64,000 nt of DNA from DASSQJ01 sp963773655 (lineage in GTDB: Bacteria > Actinomycetota > Actinomycetes > Actinomycetales > Dermatophilaceae), in the NCBI GenBank assembly GCA_963773655.1, contig CAVZBX010000002.1, forward strand, positions 1-64,000, in the 5' to 3' direction. The notes under the pieces were generated by a model, which saw only the letters and a list, made by a program, of their open reading frames with translations, made no database searches and was not told the DNA's origin. Shown piece after piece: positions 18,874-26,707 of this stretch (positions are counted from its first letter, which is position 1; the number at the start of each line of letters is the position of its first letter). Made by a program: the position numbers and the translations under genes.

Positions 18874-19577
18874 GAGGCGCCACCGGTGGCGCCGAGGCGT
18901 GTGGCGAGCTCCGTGAACGACCCGACGACGAGGTCGGGAGCGCGCATCGTCGGCGGGTAGCCGGCGCCGGCGCGGTCGACGAAGGCGGTGCGCAGGCCGG
19001 CCCGGCCGGCGCCGTGCAGGTCCCACGGGTGGACGGCCACCATCATCGCCTCGGGCGCCGTCACGCCGCACGCGTCCAGAGCCCACCGGTACGCGGACTC
19101 CGACGGCTTCCACGCCGGCGCGTCGGCGCAGGAGAGGACCCGCTCGACGACCTCCTCGACCCCGCCTCGCCGGAGCAGCCCCTCGGCCACCGCCGCGGAG
19201 CCGACGCTCAAGGTCACGAGGCGGATGCCGGCCGCCGCCAGCGAGCGCAGGCCCGGCTCGACGTCCGGGTGCAGCGGGAGCGCCATGAACCCCGACAGGA
19301 CGTGCTCGGCCGCAGCCGCGAGGTCCGCGGGGGCGTCGCGGCGGCCCGCGGCGAGCGCGTGGAACGTGGCCCGACCGAGGTCGGCGAACGCGGGGTTGTC
19401 GCCCGTGACGGTCAGCGCCATCCCGTCGCGCAGCGTCCCGAGGAACCACGAGGTGGCGAGCTGCCCCGGCAGGCCCACGTCCTCGAAGCGGGCGGCGAGC
19501 GGCGCGAGGTCGGACAGCGTCTCGTTGACGTCGAGGACCAGCAGGGCCGGGAGCACGGGCGGTGCGGCAGCATCCAT
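18870..19577 (-). CDS. HAD-superfamily hydrolase, haloacid dehalogenase type II
   Basis: 235 residues. Nucleophile motif LLVLDVNETLSDL near residues 12-24 (Asp first; the second Asp is replaced by Asn, as in 2-haloacid dehalogenases), RFEDVGLP, motif II LVTLSVGS, a lysine in APAWKPSESAY, and the acidic C-terminal motif MVAVHPWDLHGAGRAGL. The AVH-WDL motif is the type II dehalogenase signature. A phosphatase role is also possible. ATG 19577 has GAGACT 6 nt upstream and no ribosome site. Operon with the downstream kinase through a 4-nt overlap. Confidence 0.87.
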   Translation of the reverse strand: MDAAAPPVLPALLVLDVNETLSDLAPLAARFEDVGLPGQLATSWFLGTLRDGMALTVTGDNPAFADLGRATFHALAAGRRDAPADLAAAAEHVLSGFMALPLHPDVEPGLRSLAAAGIRLVTLSVGSAAVAEGLLRRGGVEEVVERVLSCADAPAWKPSESAYRWALDACGVTAPEAMMVAVHPWDLHGAGRAGLRTAFVDRAGAGYPPTMRAPDLVVGSFTELATRLGATGGAS

Positions 19578-19583
19578 CGGCCC

Positions 19584-19589
19584 AGTCTC
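19584..19589 (-). promoter_or_regulatory. leaderless-type -10 (GAGACT) of the HAD gene
   Basis: On the minus strand GAGACT, 6 nt, ATG 19577. Weaker match to the consensus than the others. Confidence 0.3.
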
Positions 19590-19677
19590 GTCGATGGATG
19601 CCGCGGCCCGGGAATCCCGGCGGGGCGGTGCCCGCCGGTAGCGTCGCGAGGAGCAGCGACACCCGGAGGAGGACGGC

Positions 19678-19719
19678 GTGGCACCCCGCACCGACCCGCA
19701 CCGCGCCATCCCGGCGTGA
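19678..19719 (+). CDS. 13-codon leader ORF coupled to the exchanger gene
   Basis: GTG at 19678 follows one of the best ribosome sites in the window (GGAGGAGG, 19664-19671). It reads 13 codons (MAPRTDPHRAIPA) to a TGA at 19717-19719 that overlaps the exchanger start as GTGA. The exchanger itself has no ribosome site of its own. A -10-like TAGCGT lies upstream at 19639-19644. Either this is a leader peptide that feeds ribosomes to the exchanger gene, or a one-base sequence error hides a longer exchanger N-terminus. Confidence 0.45.
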   Translation: MAPRTDPHRAIPA

Positions 19720-20738
19720 ACCCGTCGGCCTGGCCGGTCGCGCTGCTCGTCGGCGCCCTGCTCGCCAGCGCCGCGGTGCTGCTGACCGCCGGGGTCCGCT
19801 TCACCCGCATCGTCGACGAGATCGCCGACCGCACCGGCATCGGCGAGGCGCTCGCGGGAGCGGTGCTGCTCGGGGCGACCACGTCCCTGCCCGGCCTGGT
19901 CACCTCGATCTCGGGGGCGGCCGCGGGCGACGCCGGGTTCGCGATCTCCAACGCCCTCGGCGGGATCGCGGCCCAGACGACGTTCCTCGCCGTCGCCGAC
20001 CTCGCCTACCGCCGGGTGAACCTCGAGCACGCGGCCGCCTCGGTGCCCAACATCGTCCAGTCATTGACGTTGATCAGCCTCATCGGGGTGGTGCTGGTCG
20101 CCACGGGCAGCCCCGACGTCACGCTCTGGGGAGTCCACCCCGCCACGGCCGTCCTCGTCGCCGTCTACGCCTACGGGCTGGTCCTCGCGCGACGGGCCGC
20201 ACAGGAGCCGATGTGGGCGCCCCGCCGCACCGAGCACACCGTCGAGGACGAGCCGAGCGAGGAGGGGTCCGCGGCCTCGGACCGGCGCCTGTGGACCGAG
20301 TTCGGCGTCCTCGCGGTCACGGTCGCCGGCGTCGGGTTCCTCGTCGGCCAGACCGGGCTGGAGCTCGCGGCCCGCACCGGGCTCTCCGGCTCGCTCGTCG
20401 GGGGGCTGTTCACGAGCGTGATCACCTCCTTGCCCGAGCTCGTCACGGTGCTCGCGGCGGTGCGGATCGGGGCGGTGACCCTCGCCGTGGCGGACATCAT
20501 CGGGGGCAACACCTTCGACGTCCTCTTCGTGGCCGCCGCCGACGTGGCGTACCGCGGTGGCTCGATCTACCACGCCGCGGACGCGTCGGCGCTGTTCATC
20601 ACCTCGTTGACGGTGCTCCTCACTGCGACCCTGGCCGCCGGGATGGTGGGCCGCGACCGGCGGCACATCGGCTTCGAGGGCGTCGGCATCATCGTCTTCT
20701 ACGGCATCGGGGTGGTGTCGCTCGTCGCCCTCGGGTGA
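19716..20738 (+). CDS. Na+/Ca2+ exchanger-type cation antiporter (CaCA/YrbG family)
   Basis: 340 residues, about ten hydrophobic segments in two inverted halves. The alpha repeats are recognisable but modified: first half GEALAGAVLLGATTSLPGLVTSISG, second half LVGGLFTSVITSLPELVTVL followed by ADIIGGNTFDVLF. The acidic residue in the second TSLPEL is kept, but in the first TSLPGL it is replaced by Gly. Known members export Ca2+ or other cations in exchange for Na+ or H+. A hydrophilic loop (residues ~170-195, acidic) splits the halves. The GTG 19716 start overlaps the stop of the 13-codon leader ORF; no separate ribosome site is visible. Confidence 0.85.
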   Translation: MNPSAWPVALLVGALLASAAVLLTAGVRFTRIVDEIADRTGIGEALAGAVLLGATTSLPGLVTSISGAAAGDAGFAISNALGGIAAQTTFLAVADLAYRRVNLEHAAASVPNIVQSLTLISLIGVVLVATGSPDVTLWGVHPATAVLVAVYAYGLVLARRAAQEPMWAPRRTEHTVEDEPSEEGSAASDRRLWTEFGVLAVTVAGVGFLVGQTGLELAARTGLSGSLVGGLFTSVITSLPELVTVLAAVRIGAVTLAVADIIGGNTFDVLFVAAADVAYRGGSIYHAADASALFITSLTVLLTATLAAGMVGRDRRHIGFEGVGIIVFYGIGVVSLVALG

Positions 20739-20778
20739 CGGCGCGCTCGTAGGCTGGCCCGGACCCCGGAGGTGCTCC

Positions 20779-21213
20779 GTGATCGTCATCCGCTCCGCGC
20801 CCCTGCACGACCTGGACGCCGTCACCCTGCACGAGATCGTGCGGCTGCGGCAGGACGTCTTCGTCGTCGAGCAGGAGTGCGCCTACCCGGACCTCGACGG
20901 CCGCGACCTCGAGGCCGGGGCCGTGCAGTTCTGGGCCGAGGACGACGACGGGTCGGTCGTCGCGACGCTGCGCGTGCTGCGTGAGGTCGGCGGCGAGGTC
21001 CGGGTCGGACGGGTCGCGACCGCTCGGTCGGTCCGCGGCCGCGGCGTGGCCCGGGCACTGGTCGCCGAGGCGCTCGAGGAGACCGAGGGGCCGGTGGTGC
21101 TCGACGCCCAGACCTACCTCGAGCAGTGGTACGCCGGGCTCGGTTTCGTCCGTGCCGGCGAGGAGTTCGTCGAGGACGGCATCCCGCATGTCCCGATGCG
21201 GCTGGCGCGCTGA
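20779..21213 (+). CDS. GNAT acetyltransferase, ElaA-like
   Basis: 144 residues. The start HDLDAVTLHEIVRLRQDVFVVEQECAYPDLDGRD is the ElaA pattern (LRqdVFvvEQ..y.dlDg.D). The acetyl-CoA loop is VGRVATARSVRGRGVARALV near residues 77-97, and the C-terminal AQTYLEQWYAGLGFV carries the usual GNAT YxxxGF motif. Substrate unknown. GTG 20779 has GGAGGT at 20768-20773. A -10-like TAGGCT is at 20751-20756. It follows the exchanger gene by 40 bp but seems to have its own promoter. Confidence 0.88.
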   Translation: MIVIRSAPLHDLDAVTLHEIVRLRQDVFVVEQECAYPDLDGRDLEAGAVQFWAEDDDGSVVATLRVLREVGGEVRVGRVATARSVRGRGVARALVAEALEETEGPVVLDAQTYLEQWYAGLGFVRAGEEFVEDGIPHVPMRLAR

Positions 21214-21359
21214 CCGAGGGCCGCGACCTTCGACACCGGGGAGCCGCCCGTTGCGGTGGCCTCGGGCCGCCCGCGAGCATGCACGGGAAGGCCCGCGTCG
21301 ACCGGCGCTGGCGTGTGCCGGACGGTACGGGGCGCCGTGGACGAGGAGTGGCAGGGGTC

Positions 21360-21854
21360 ATGACGCGGTCCCAGGCGGCCGGGGACGGCAGGGTGCCAGG
21401 CTTCGCCGGCGTCGTGGAGCCGATGGCGTGGGGCCGCAGCACCTACACCGTCATCCGGGTCCCGGACGCCCTCGTCGCCGCCGCGCGCCGCGCCGGCACC
21501 CGGCGCGTGGCGGGAACCGTCGACGGGGTCGAGGTGAACCTGGCGCTCACCCGCAACAACGTCGTCGACGACCACTACGTGTACGCCGGCGCTCCGCTCC
21601 TGCGGCGGCTGGGCGTCCGCCCCGGCGACGTGGTCGACTGCGTGCTCGCACCGGTGGACCCCGACGAGGTCGCGGTCCCCGAGGAGCTCGCTGCCGCGCT
21701 GGAGGCCGCCGGCCTGGTGGACGACTGGGAGGCGCTGGCCCCCTCCACCCGTCGTCGCCTCCTCCAGCCGGTGCAGTCGGCCCGGCGTGCGTCGACCCGT
21801 GCCGAGCGGCTCTCCGTTCTCCTCGAGCGGCTGCGCGCCGGCAGCGCCGGCTGA
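21360..21854 (+). CDS. DUF1905 / YdeI-OmpD-associated protein
   Basis: 164 residues. The N-terminal ~90 residues (GVVEPMAWGRSTYTVIRVPDAL... VEVNLALTRNN... YVYAGAPLLRRLGVRPGDVV) match the DUF1905 beta-barrel pattern. The C-terminal part (PEELAAALEAAGLVDDWEALAPSTRRRLLQPV... RAERLSVLLERLRAG) is the helical YdeI/OmpD-associated region. Members are small cytoplasmic proteins of unclear function. ATG 21360 is preferred (AGGGG 3 nt upstream, GAGGAG further up); GTG 21348 in frame is the alternative. Confidence 0.82.
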   Translation: MTRSQAAGDGRVPGFAGVVEPMAWGRSTYTVIRVPDALVAAARRAGTRRVAGTVDGVEVNLALTRNNVVDDHYVYAGAPLLRRLGVRPGDVVDCVLAPVDPDEVAVPEELAAALEAAGLVDDWEALAPSTRRRLLQPVQSARRASTRAERLSVLLERLRAGSAG

Positions 21855-21917
21855 CCCGGTGGGCGCGAGCCGGCGGAGCCGTCGACGCGCGTCGGCCCCC
21901 CTGTCGGTGCCGAGGGG

Positions 21918-21923
21918 CACACT
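21918..21923 (+). promoter_or_regulatory. leaderless-type -10 (CACACT) of the DNA ligase gene
   Basis: CACACT, 6 nt, ATG 21930. Confidence 0.35.
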
Positions 21924-21929
21924 GTCGGG

Positions 21930-23508
21930 ATGAGCGAGGGGACCGGGCCGCCGCCGGAGGCAGGGAGCGCGACGGACGGCCCGGTCCTGCTCGCCGACGT
22001 CGTCGCCACCTCGCGGGCGGTCGCGGCCACGCGGTCGCGCACCGCCAAGCGCGATGCCCTGGCGGCGCTCCTCGCGCGCGCCCCCGTCGACGAGGTGGGG
22101 GTCGTCGTCGCCCACCTGTCGGGTGTGCTGCCCCAGCGGCGGCTCGGGGTGGGGTTCCGGTCGCTCGGCTCGCTCCCCGAGGCCGCCGCTGCGTCCACGC
22201 TCACCGTGGCCGACGTCGACACCGCCTTCGACCGGCTGGCCGGTGCCGCGGGCTCCGGCTCGGCCACGGCCCGGCGCGCCGAGCTCGCGTCGTTGATGAG
22301 CCGCGCCACCGCCGACGAGCAGTGGTTCCTCCGCGACCTCATCACCGGCAACCTGCGGCAGGGGGCCCTCGACGGCGTCGTCCTCGCCGCCGTGGCGGTT
22401 GCCTTCGACGTGCCCGAGGCGGCGGTGCGCCGCGCGACGATGCTGGCCGGCTTCACCTCGGAGGTCGCCGCCATCGCGGCCCGGGGCGGGCGGGCGGCGC
22501 TCGAGCAGGTTCGGCTGGTCGTGGGGCGCCCGCTGCGCCCGATGCTCGCGGCCTCGGCCAAGACCACCGGGGCCGCGGTCGAGGGGCTCGGCGGCGGGCC
22601 GCTGCTCGTCGACGGCAAGCTCGACGGCATCCGGGTGCAGGTGCACCGAACCGGCGGGGAGGTCACCGTCTTCACCCGCAGCCTCGACGAGATCACCGAG
22701 CGGGTCCCGGAGGTGGCCGAGGCGGTCGCCGGCCTCCCCGGCGGCGACCTCGTCGTCGACGGCGAGGCGATCGTCCTCGGTGGCGACGGGCGGCCCGGCA
22801 CCGTTCCAGGTCACCGGTTCGCGCACGGCGAGCTCCGCCGACGTCGCCCGCCTGCGCGAGGAGGTGCCGCTCACCACCTTCCTCTTCGACGTGCTCCACC
22901 GCGACGGCCGCGACCTCGTCGACTCCCCCGCGCTGGAGCGGCACGCCGAGCTCACCGCGCTCGCGTCCCACCTGCTCGTCCCCCGGCTGGTCACCGACGA
23001 CCCCGCCGCGGCCGGGCGCTTCTTCGACGAGCTCGTCGCAGCCGGCCACGAGGGCGTCGTCGTCAAGGACGGCGCGGCGCCCTACGCGGCCGGGCGGCGC
23101 GGCAGCGGGTGGGTGAAGGTCAAGCCGTCGCACACCGTCGACCTCGTCGTACTGGCTGTCGAGTGGGGGTCCGGGCGGCGCACCGACTGGCTCTCCAACA
23201 TCCACCTCGGCGCCCGCGACCCCGCCACCGGCGACTTCGTCATGGTCGGCAAGACGTTCAAGGGGATGACCGACGAGGTGCTGCGGTGGCAGACCGAGCG
23301 GTTCACGGAGCTCGCCACCGCGGGCACCGACGGCTGGGTCGTGCCGGTGCGGCCCGTGCAGGTCGTCGAGATCGCCTTCGACGGCCTGCAGCGCTCGACG
23401 CGGTACCCGGGCGGGGTCGCGCTGCGGTTCGCCCGCGTCGTCCGCTACCGCGACGACAAGGACGCCGCCGACGCGGACACCATCGGGAGCCTCCAGGCGC
23501 TTCTCTGA
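21930..23508 (+). pseudogene. ATP-dependent DNA ligase, interrupted by a frameshift
   Basis: Codons 1-289 (to about 22796) read in one frame and 22797-23508 in the next; together they give a normal ~525-residue ligase. First part: helical DNA-binding domain (residues ~20-195), then the adenylation motif LLVDGKLDGIRVQVH with the nucleotidyl lysine at 230, FTRSLDEITERVPE and VVDGEAIVLGGDGR. Second part: FLFDVLHRDG, GHEGVVVKDG, the motif V region WVKVKPSHTVDLVVL, and an OB-fold to the stop. Removing one C from the CCC at 22794-22796 restores one frame (DGRPAPFQVTGSR). The un-restored first frame stays open to 23792. A sequencing or assembly error cannot be excluded. Without correction the protein lacks motif V and the OB domain. 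Members take part in repair. Confidence 0.85.
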
Positions 23509-23570
23509 GCTGCTCCACGCCGCGCGCCGGCCTTGCTGACAGCCTTCTCCACCGCCTTGCCCTCGGCGAC

Positions 23571-23668
23571 GCCGAGTTGCCACCGGCCGAGCTGCCACCG
23601 GCCGAGCTGCCACCGGCCGAGCTGCCACCGGCCGAGCTGCCACCGGCCGAGCTGCCACCGGCCGAGCT
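23571..23668. repeat. tandem 15-bp minisatellite, six units plus a partial
   Basis: Unit GCCGAGCTGCCACCG repeats exactly from 23586 to 23660; the first unit (23571-23585) has one change (GAGTTG) and a partial seventh ends at 23668. All frames stay open because the unit is five codons long (for example ELPPA on the plus strand, ARPVA on the minus). Confidence 0.92.
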
Positions 23669-23935
23669 CGAGGCGGGTCTTCGGCCGACATCCGCCGGAG
23701 CGCGCCACCTGCCGGCGCCTCGGGCATCTCGGGATCGCGGTCTTCCCGGTCGGACTTGGGCTCGACGTCCGGGTCAGCACACCGGACGGTGACCCTGTGG
23801 ACATCGGGCCGCCCGTGCACGGTCGGTGGGCGTGCCCTCGACAGCCCCACGTCGGGCCCCGAGCACTCCGCGGCGCGTTGGAGCTGCTGGGTGCGCGCCG
23901 GCCGGGAGGGCCCGGGCGGCCGTACCGGCCTCCGC

Positions 23936-24185
23936 GCTGTGGGCCTCCGGAACAACCGCGTCATCCCAGTGAGGACGCGGTTGTTCCATGGGGTCGCTGC
24001 AATTGCCGCGACTCGGCCGAGCGTCCGCGACATCACCGTGGTGACGGGGATGCTCCGGGCGCTGTGGGCCTCCGGAACAACCGCGTCATCCCAGTGAGGA
24101 CGCGGTTGTTCCATGGGGTCGCTGCAATTGCCGCGACTCGGCCGAACGTCCGCGACATCACCGTGGTGACGGGGATGCTCCGGGC
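23936..24185. repeat. two tandem 125-bp repeats, each with a hairpin
   Basis: Copy 1 is 23936-24060 and copy 2 is 24061-24185, identical except at 24021/24146 (G/A). Each holds a perfect 14-bp inverted repeat, GGAACAACCGCGTC with its complement, around an 11-nt loop (23949-23987 and 24074-24112). Confidence 0.93.
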
Positions 24186-24233
24186 GACGTGACCCCCGCC
24201 GGGCGCTCACCGCGGCATCCAAGGCCACGCAAC

Positions 24234-24294
24234 CCCGGGTGGGGTCGCGCTGCGGTTCGCCCGCGTCGTCCGCTACCGCGACGACAAGGACGCC
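24234..24294 (+). repeat. second copy of the ligase 3' coding end
   Basis: 61 bp matching 23406-23466 with a single mismatch, encoding GGVALRFARVVRYRDDKDA in both. After 24294 the two sequences differ completely. The copy runs into the 3' end of the opposite-strand membrane protein gene. Confidence 0.9.
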
Positions 24295-24319
24295 GACGGG
24301 GCCGAGCTGCTCGTGGCGC

Positions 24320-24796
24320 TCAGGTCCGTGGCTCCCGGTGGGCCAGCGAGGTGACGAGCCGCGAGAGCGCCACCGCGACGCCGATGAGGCTGCCGACGAC
24401 GGCCACGACCAGGAGCACCCGGACGGCGAGCTCCCAGCCGCTCCCGAGGTCGAAGGGGAAGACCTGCCAGATCCGGACCAGTGCGGCCAGGCCCACCCCC
24501 GTGGTCACGGCGTCCCCGAGGGCCCGCCAGGGCACCGATCGGGTGACGACGTAGCTGAGCTCGGCGGCGACGCTCACCCACAGCGAGAGGTTGACGATCC
24601 CGAGGACGAGGGTGGTGTCGGCCGTGAGGAACGGCACGGCGTCCCAGCCGGGTCGGACGTTGACCAGGTAGAGGATCACGAGGTTGATGGCGGCCGCCAC
24701 GGCGTGGCCGACGCGGCTCGCGGTGGCGCTCTGGCTCCCGCTGCGGGCGTGGGTTCCCGGGTGACGCCCCGTGGCGGGGGTGGGTGCGGTGGACAT
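24320..24796 (-). CDS. four-helix membrane protein of unknown function
   Basis: 158 residues. A polar N-terminus (Thr/Pro/Gly/Arg) is followed by four hydrophobic segments near residues 30-48, 56-78, 88-110 and 118-142, and a short basic tail. No family recognised; size and layout resemble small uncharacterised actinobacterial integral membrane proteins. ATG 24796 has a GGAG site 7 nt upstream, preferred over the upstream Trp/Arg-rich extension. Its stop lies 25 bp beyond the duplicated ligase fragment, so the repeat-rich gap ends at this gene. Confidence 0.68.
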   Translation of the reverse strand: MSTAPTPATGRHPGTHARSGSQSATASRVGHAVAAAINLVILYLVNVRPGWDAVPFLTADTTLVLGIVNLSLWVSVAAELSYVVTRSVPWRALGDAVTTGVGLAALVRIWQVFPFDLGSGWELAVRVLLVVAVVGSLIGVAVALSRLVTSLAHREPRT

Positions 24797-25026
24797 GGCC
24801 AACTCCAGCCGGCGGCGACGACCGGCGACCCGCCACGGGTCGGCGGGGCCGCGCCTCCGCCACGACCATCCTCCCACCGGGCTCCCGGCGCGTCACGCCA
24901 CCGAGACCGGCCTCACGCGGCGTCACCGGGCCTGCGGCATCGGGCGTGCCCGGGCCTGCGCCCCCGGACGGCTGCCCCGCTCCGCGTCCGAGGGGGGCGG
25001 GCTCCGCGGTAGGGGAGACGCCGCGG

Positions 25027-25776
25027 TCAGCGGGCGCGCGCCAGGACCGCGGTGAGGAAGCCGAGCTCGCCGCGGTAACCACCGAGCCAGGCCTGCCGGT
25101 GCTGCACTGCCGCGTCGAGAGCGTGGGCACGGTCGGCCGGGTCGGTGTCCGGACGCAGCGCCCACTCGGTCAGCGAGCCCGTCCAGGACCACTCGTAGTC
25201 GTCCCACTCGCCGGCCGTGCTCACGTGGGCGTAGGTGACCGCCCACCCGCCGCCCTCGACGAGGTCCAGCAGGCCGGGGAGCGAGGGGAAGTCCTCGGGC
25301 TCGGCCGCCAGGGCCGCGAGGGCGGCCGGGGACGGCGGGGCCTGCCAGAAGCCGTCTCCGACGAGCGCCCGACCGCCGGGGGCCAGGTGGGTGGCGACCG
25401 CGTCCAGCATCGGTGCCGTGCCGCCGAAGGCGTGGCTCGCACCGATGCACAGCACGGCCCCGTGGTTCCCGTCCCACCAGTCCGCGGCGTCGCCCTCGTG
25501 CCAGGTGAGCCGGTCCCCGACACCGCGCTCGTTGGCACGGGCGACGCGGTCGGGGTGGAGGTGGGTGTCGACGCCGACGCCGGTGAGGTCCGGCCGCGCG
25601 GCGAGCAGCTCGACCAGCCAGGCCCCGCTGCCGCAGCCGAGGTCGAGCACGCGGGAACCGCGGGGCGGGTCGAGGCGGTCGAGCAGCCGGGCGACCGACG
25701 CGCCGGAGAGCGGTGCGGCGACGGGGTGGTGGGCGTGGGCGATACGGCTGGTCTCGGCGCGGTCCACGGGCCACAT
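25027..25776 (-). CDS. class I SAM-dependent methyltransferase
   Basis: 249 residues. SAM motif I VLDLGCGSGAWLVEL near residues 44-58, the acidic loop GVGVDTHLHPDRVARA, motif GDAADWW, a motif IV region GAVLCIGASHAFGG, and LAPGGRALVGDGFWQ. This is the small-molecule methyltransferase pattern; substrate not readable. ATG 25776 (MWPVDRAETS) is chosen over a TTG nine codons upstream. It follows the TIGR03083 gene by 46 bp on the same strand and may be co-transcribed. Confidence 0.83.
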   Translation of the reverse strand: MWPVDRAETSRIAHAHHPVAAPLSGASVARLLDRLDPPRGSRVLDLGCGSGAWLVELLAARPDLTGVGVDTHLHPDRVARANERGVGDRLTWHEGDAADWWDGNHGAVLCIGASHAFGGTAPMLDAVATHLAPGGRALVGDGFWQAPPSPAALAALAAEPEDFPSLPGLLDLVEGGGWAVTYAHVSTAGEWDDYEWSWTGSLTEWALRPDTDPADRAHALDAAVQHRQAWLGGYRGELGFLTAVLARAR

Positions 25777-25822
25777 CCTCACCGTCTGCGGCCGGGCCCG
25801 CAACGACGGGGACGGCAGGTGG

Positions 25823-26443
25823 TCAGGGCAGCCGGTCCCTCAGCGTCGCGACGCCCTCCCCGGTGAGCTCGGGCACGGCCGCCGCCCGCCCGCACATGGC
25901 CAGGAGCACGGCCTCGCCGGCCCCGCGGACCTCCGGTCCGTCGCCGTGGCGCCAGCCGACGTCCTCCGCGACGAGCGCCAGCCCGCGCGCGCGCCATGCT
26001 CCGCGCAGCGGGGGCGCGGTCAGCGCGAACGACAGGGCCACCCGCAGCCGCTCCGACGGAATCCGCCGGGGCCGCCCGAGAGGCCGGCGGATGTCCTGCT
26101 GGTGCACCAGGCCGTCGGTCAGCCCGACGCGGCCCCCGAACCGGGTGGCCGGGGACGAGGGGTCGAGCCGCTCCTCGACCATGCGCACCAGCTGTTCCGG
26201 CGGGAGGTCGGCGAGCTCGGCCACGCCCAGCGCGTTCATCCGGTCCGGACGGAAGCCGGCACGCACCGCCCGGCGGAGGAGGTCCGCCCGCGGGCTCCGC
26301 TCGTAGCTGACGAGGTGGGCGACGACGTCACGCACGCGCCAGCCGCGGCACAGCGAGGGTTGGTTCCACTCCGCCGGCGCCAGCTCGCGCAGGAGGTCGA
26401 GCAGGTCGAGCCGCTCGGCCACGACCAGGGGGGTGTTCGGCAT
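25823..26443 (-). CDS. TIGR03083-type (maleylpyruvate isomerase/mycothiol-like) protein
   Basis: 206 residues, DinB-like four-helix pattern. SLCRGWRVRDVVAHLVSYE carries the W..rdv..HL motif with a potential metal-binding His, and GLVHQQDIRRPLGRPR carries the second conserved His. These are typical of the actinobacterial mycothiol-dependent/maleylpyruvate isomerase N-terminal family. The exact reaction is unknown; many members act in mycothiol-linked detoxification. ATG 26443 has TACAAC 6 nt upstream and no ribosome site. Confidence 0.83.
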   Translation of the reverse strand: MPNTPLVVAERLDLLDLLRELAPAEWNQPSLCRGWRVRDVVAHLVSYERSPRADLLRRAVRAGFRPDRMNALGVAELADLPPEQLVRMVEERLDPSSPATRFGGRVGLTDGLVHQQDIRRPLGRPRRIPSERLRVALSFALTAPPLRGAWRARGLALVAEDVGWRHGDGPEVRGAGEAVLLAMCGRAAAVPELTGEGVATLRDRLP

Positions 26444-26449
26444 CCCGAC

Positions 26450-26455
26450 GTTGTA
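26450..26455 (-). promoter_or_regulatory. leaderless-type -10 (TACAAC) of the TIGR03083 gene
   Basis: On the minus strand TACAAC, 6 nt, ATG 26443. Confidence 0.4.
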
Positions 26456-26617
26456 CCCGATGCCCGGCCGCGGTGGGGGTCTCGTGCCGGTGCGGCCCGG
26501 AACGCGCCGGAGCCGTACCTCCCATCGGTCACCCGATCCCGCGTGCAGCCGGCCAGATCGAGCCGTTGGTCCGTGCCTCCCTGTGATGAACCAGACAAGT
26601 GCTCCGGCGCCGGGATC

Positions 26618-26647
26618 TTGACCGCCGCGCGAGGGGGTTCCTAGCGT
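26618..26647 (+). promoter_or_regulatory. promoter of the ABC/acyltransferase/hydrolase operon
   Basis: -35 TTGACC (26618-26623), 18-bp spacer, -10 TAGCGT (26642-26647). It would start RNA near 26654 and leave a ~50-nt leader before the ABC gene. One of the few promoters in the window with both boxes. Confidence 0.55.
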
Positions 26648-26707
26648 GATTGTCAGGGCATTGCCTCCCGGGTCCTACCCATTGCCACAGGAACGGGGGT
26701 GGCGGTG

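Larger units (their letters stand above)
23509..24319. other. 0.8-kb repeat-rich gap with no recognisable gene
   Basis: No frame here gives a protein I can recognise. The stretch contains, in order: six 15-bp tandem units (23571-23660), about 260 bp of unique sequence, two 125-bp tandem copies each with a 14-bp-stem hairpin (23936-24185), and a second copy of the last ~60 bp of ligase coding sequence (24234-24294). The whole gap therefore sits between direct repeats of the ligase 3' end 828 bp apart. No transposase or integrase is visible. Confidence 0.75.

Noticed and set aside
23571..23668. Possible CRISPR array
   Set aside because: The 15-bp units are directly adjacent with no spacers and there are no cas genes.
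22693..24228. Possible repeat-containing minus-strand protein (ARPVA or WQLGR repeats)
   Set aside because: All frames stay open across a 15-bp repeat; the frame runs through the antisense of the ligase and has no plausible start or family.
23509..24319. Insertion sequence
   Set aside because: No transposase frame and no terminal inverted repeats bounding the segment; the bounding direct repeats are ligase coding sequence.
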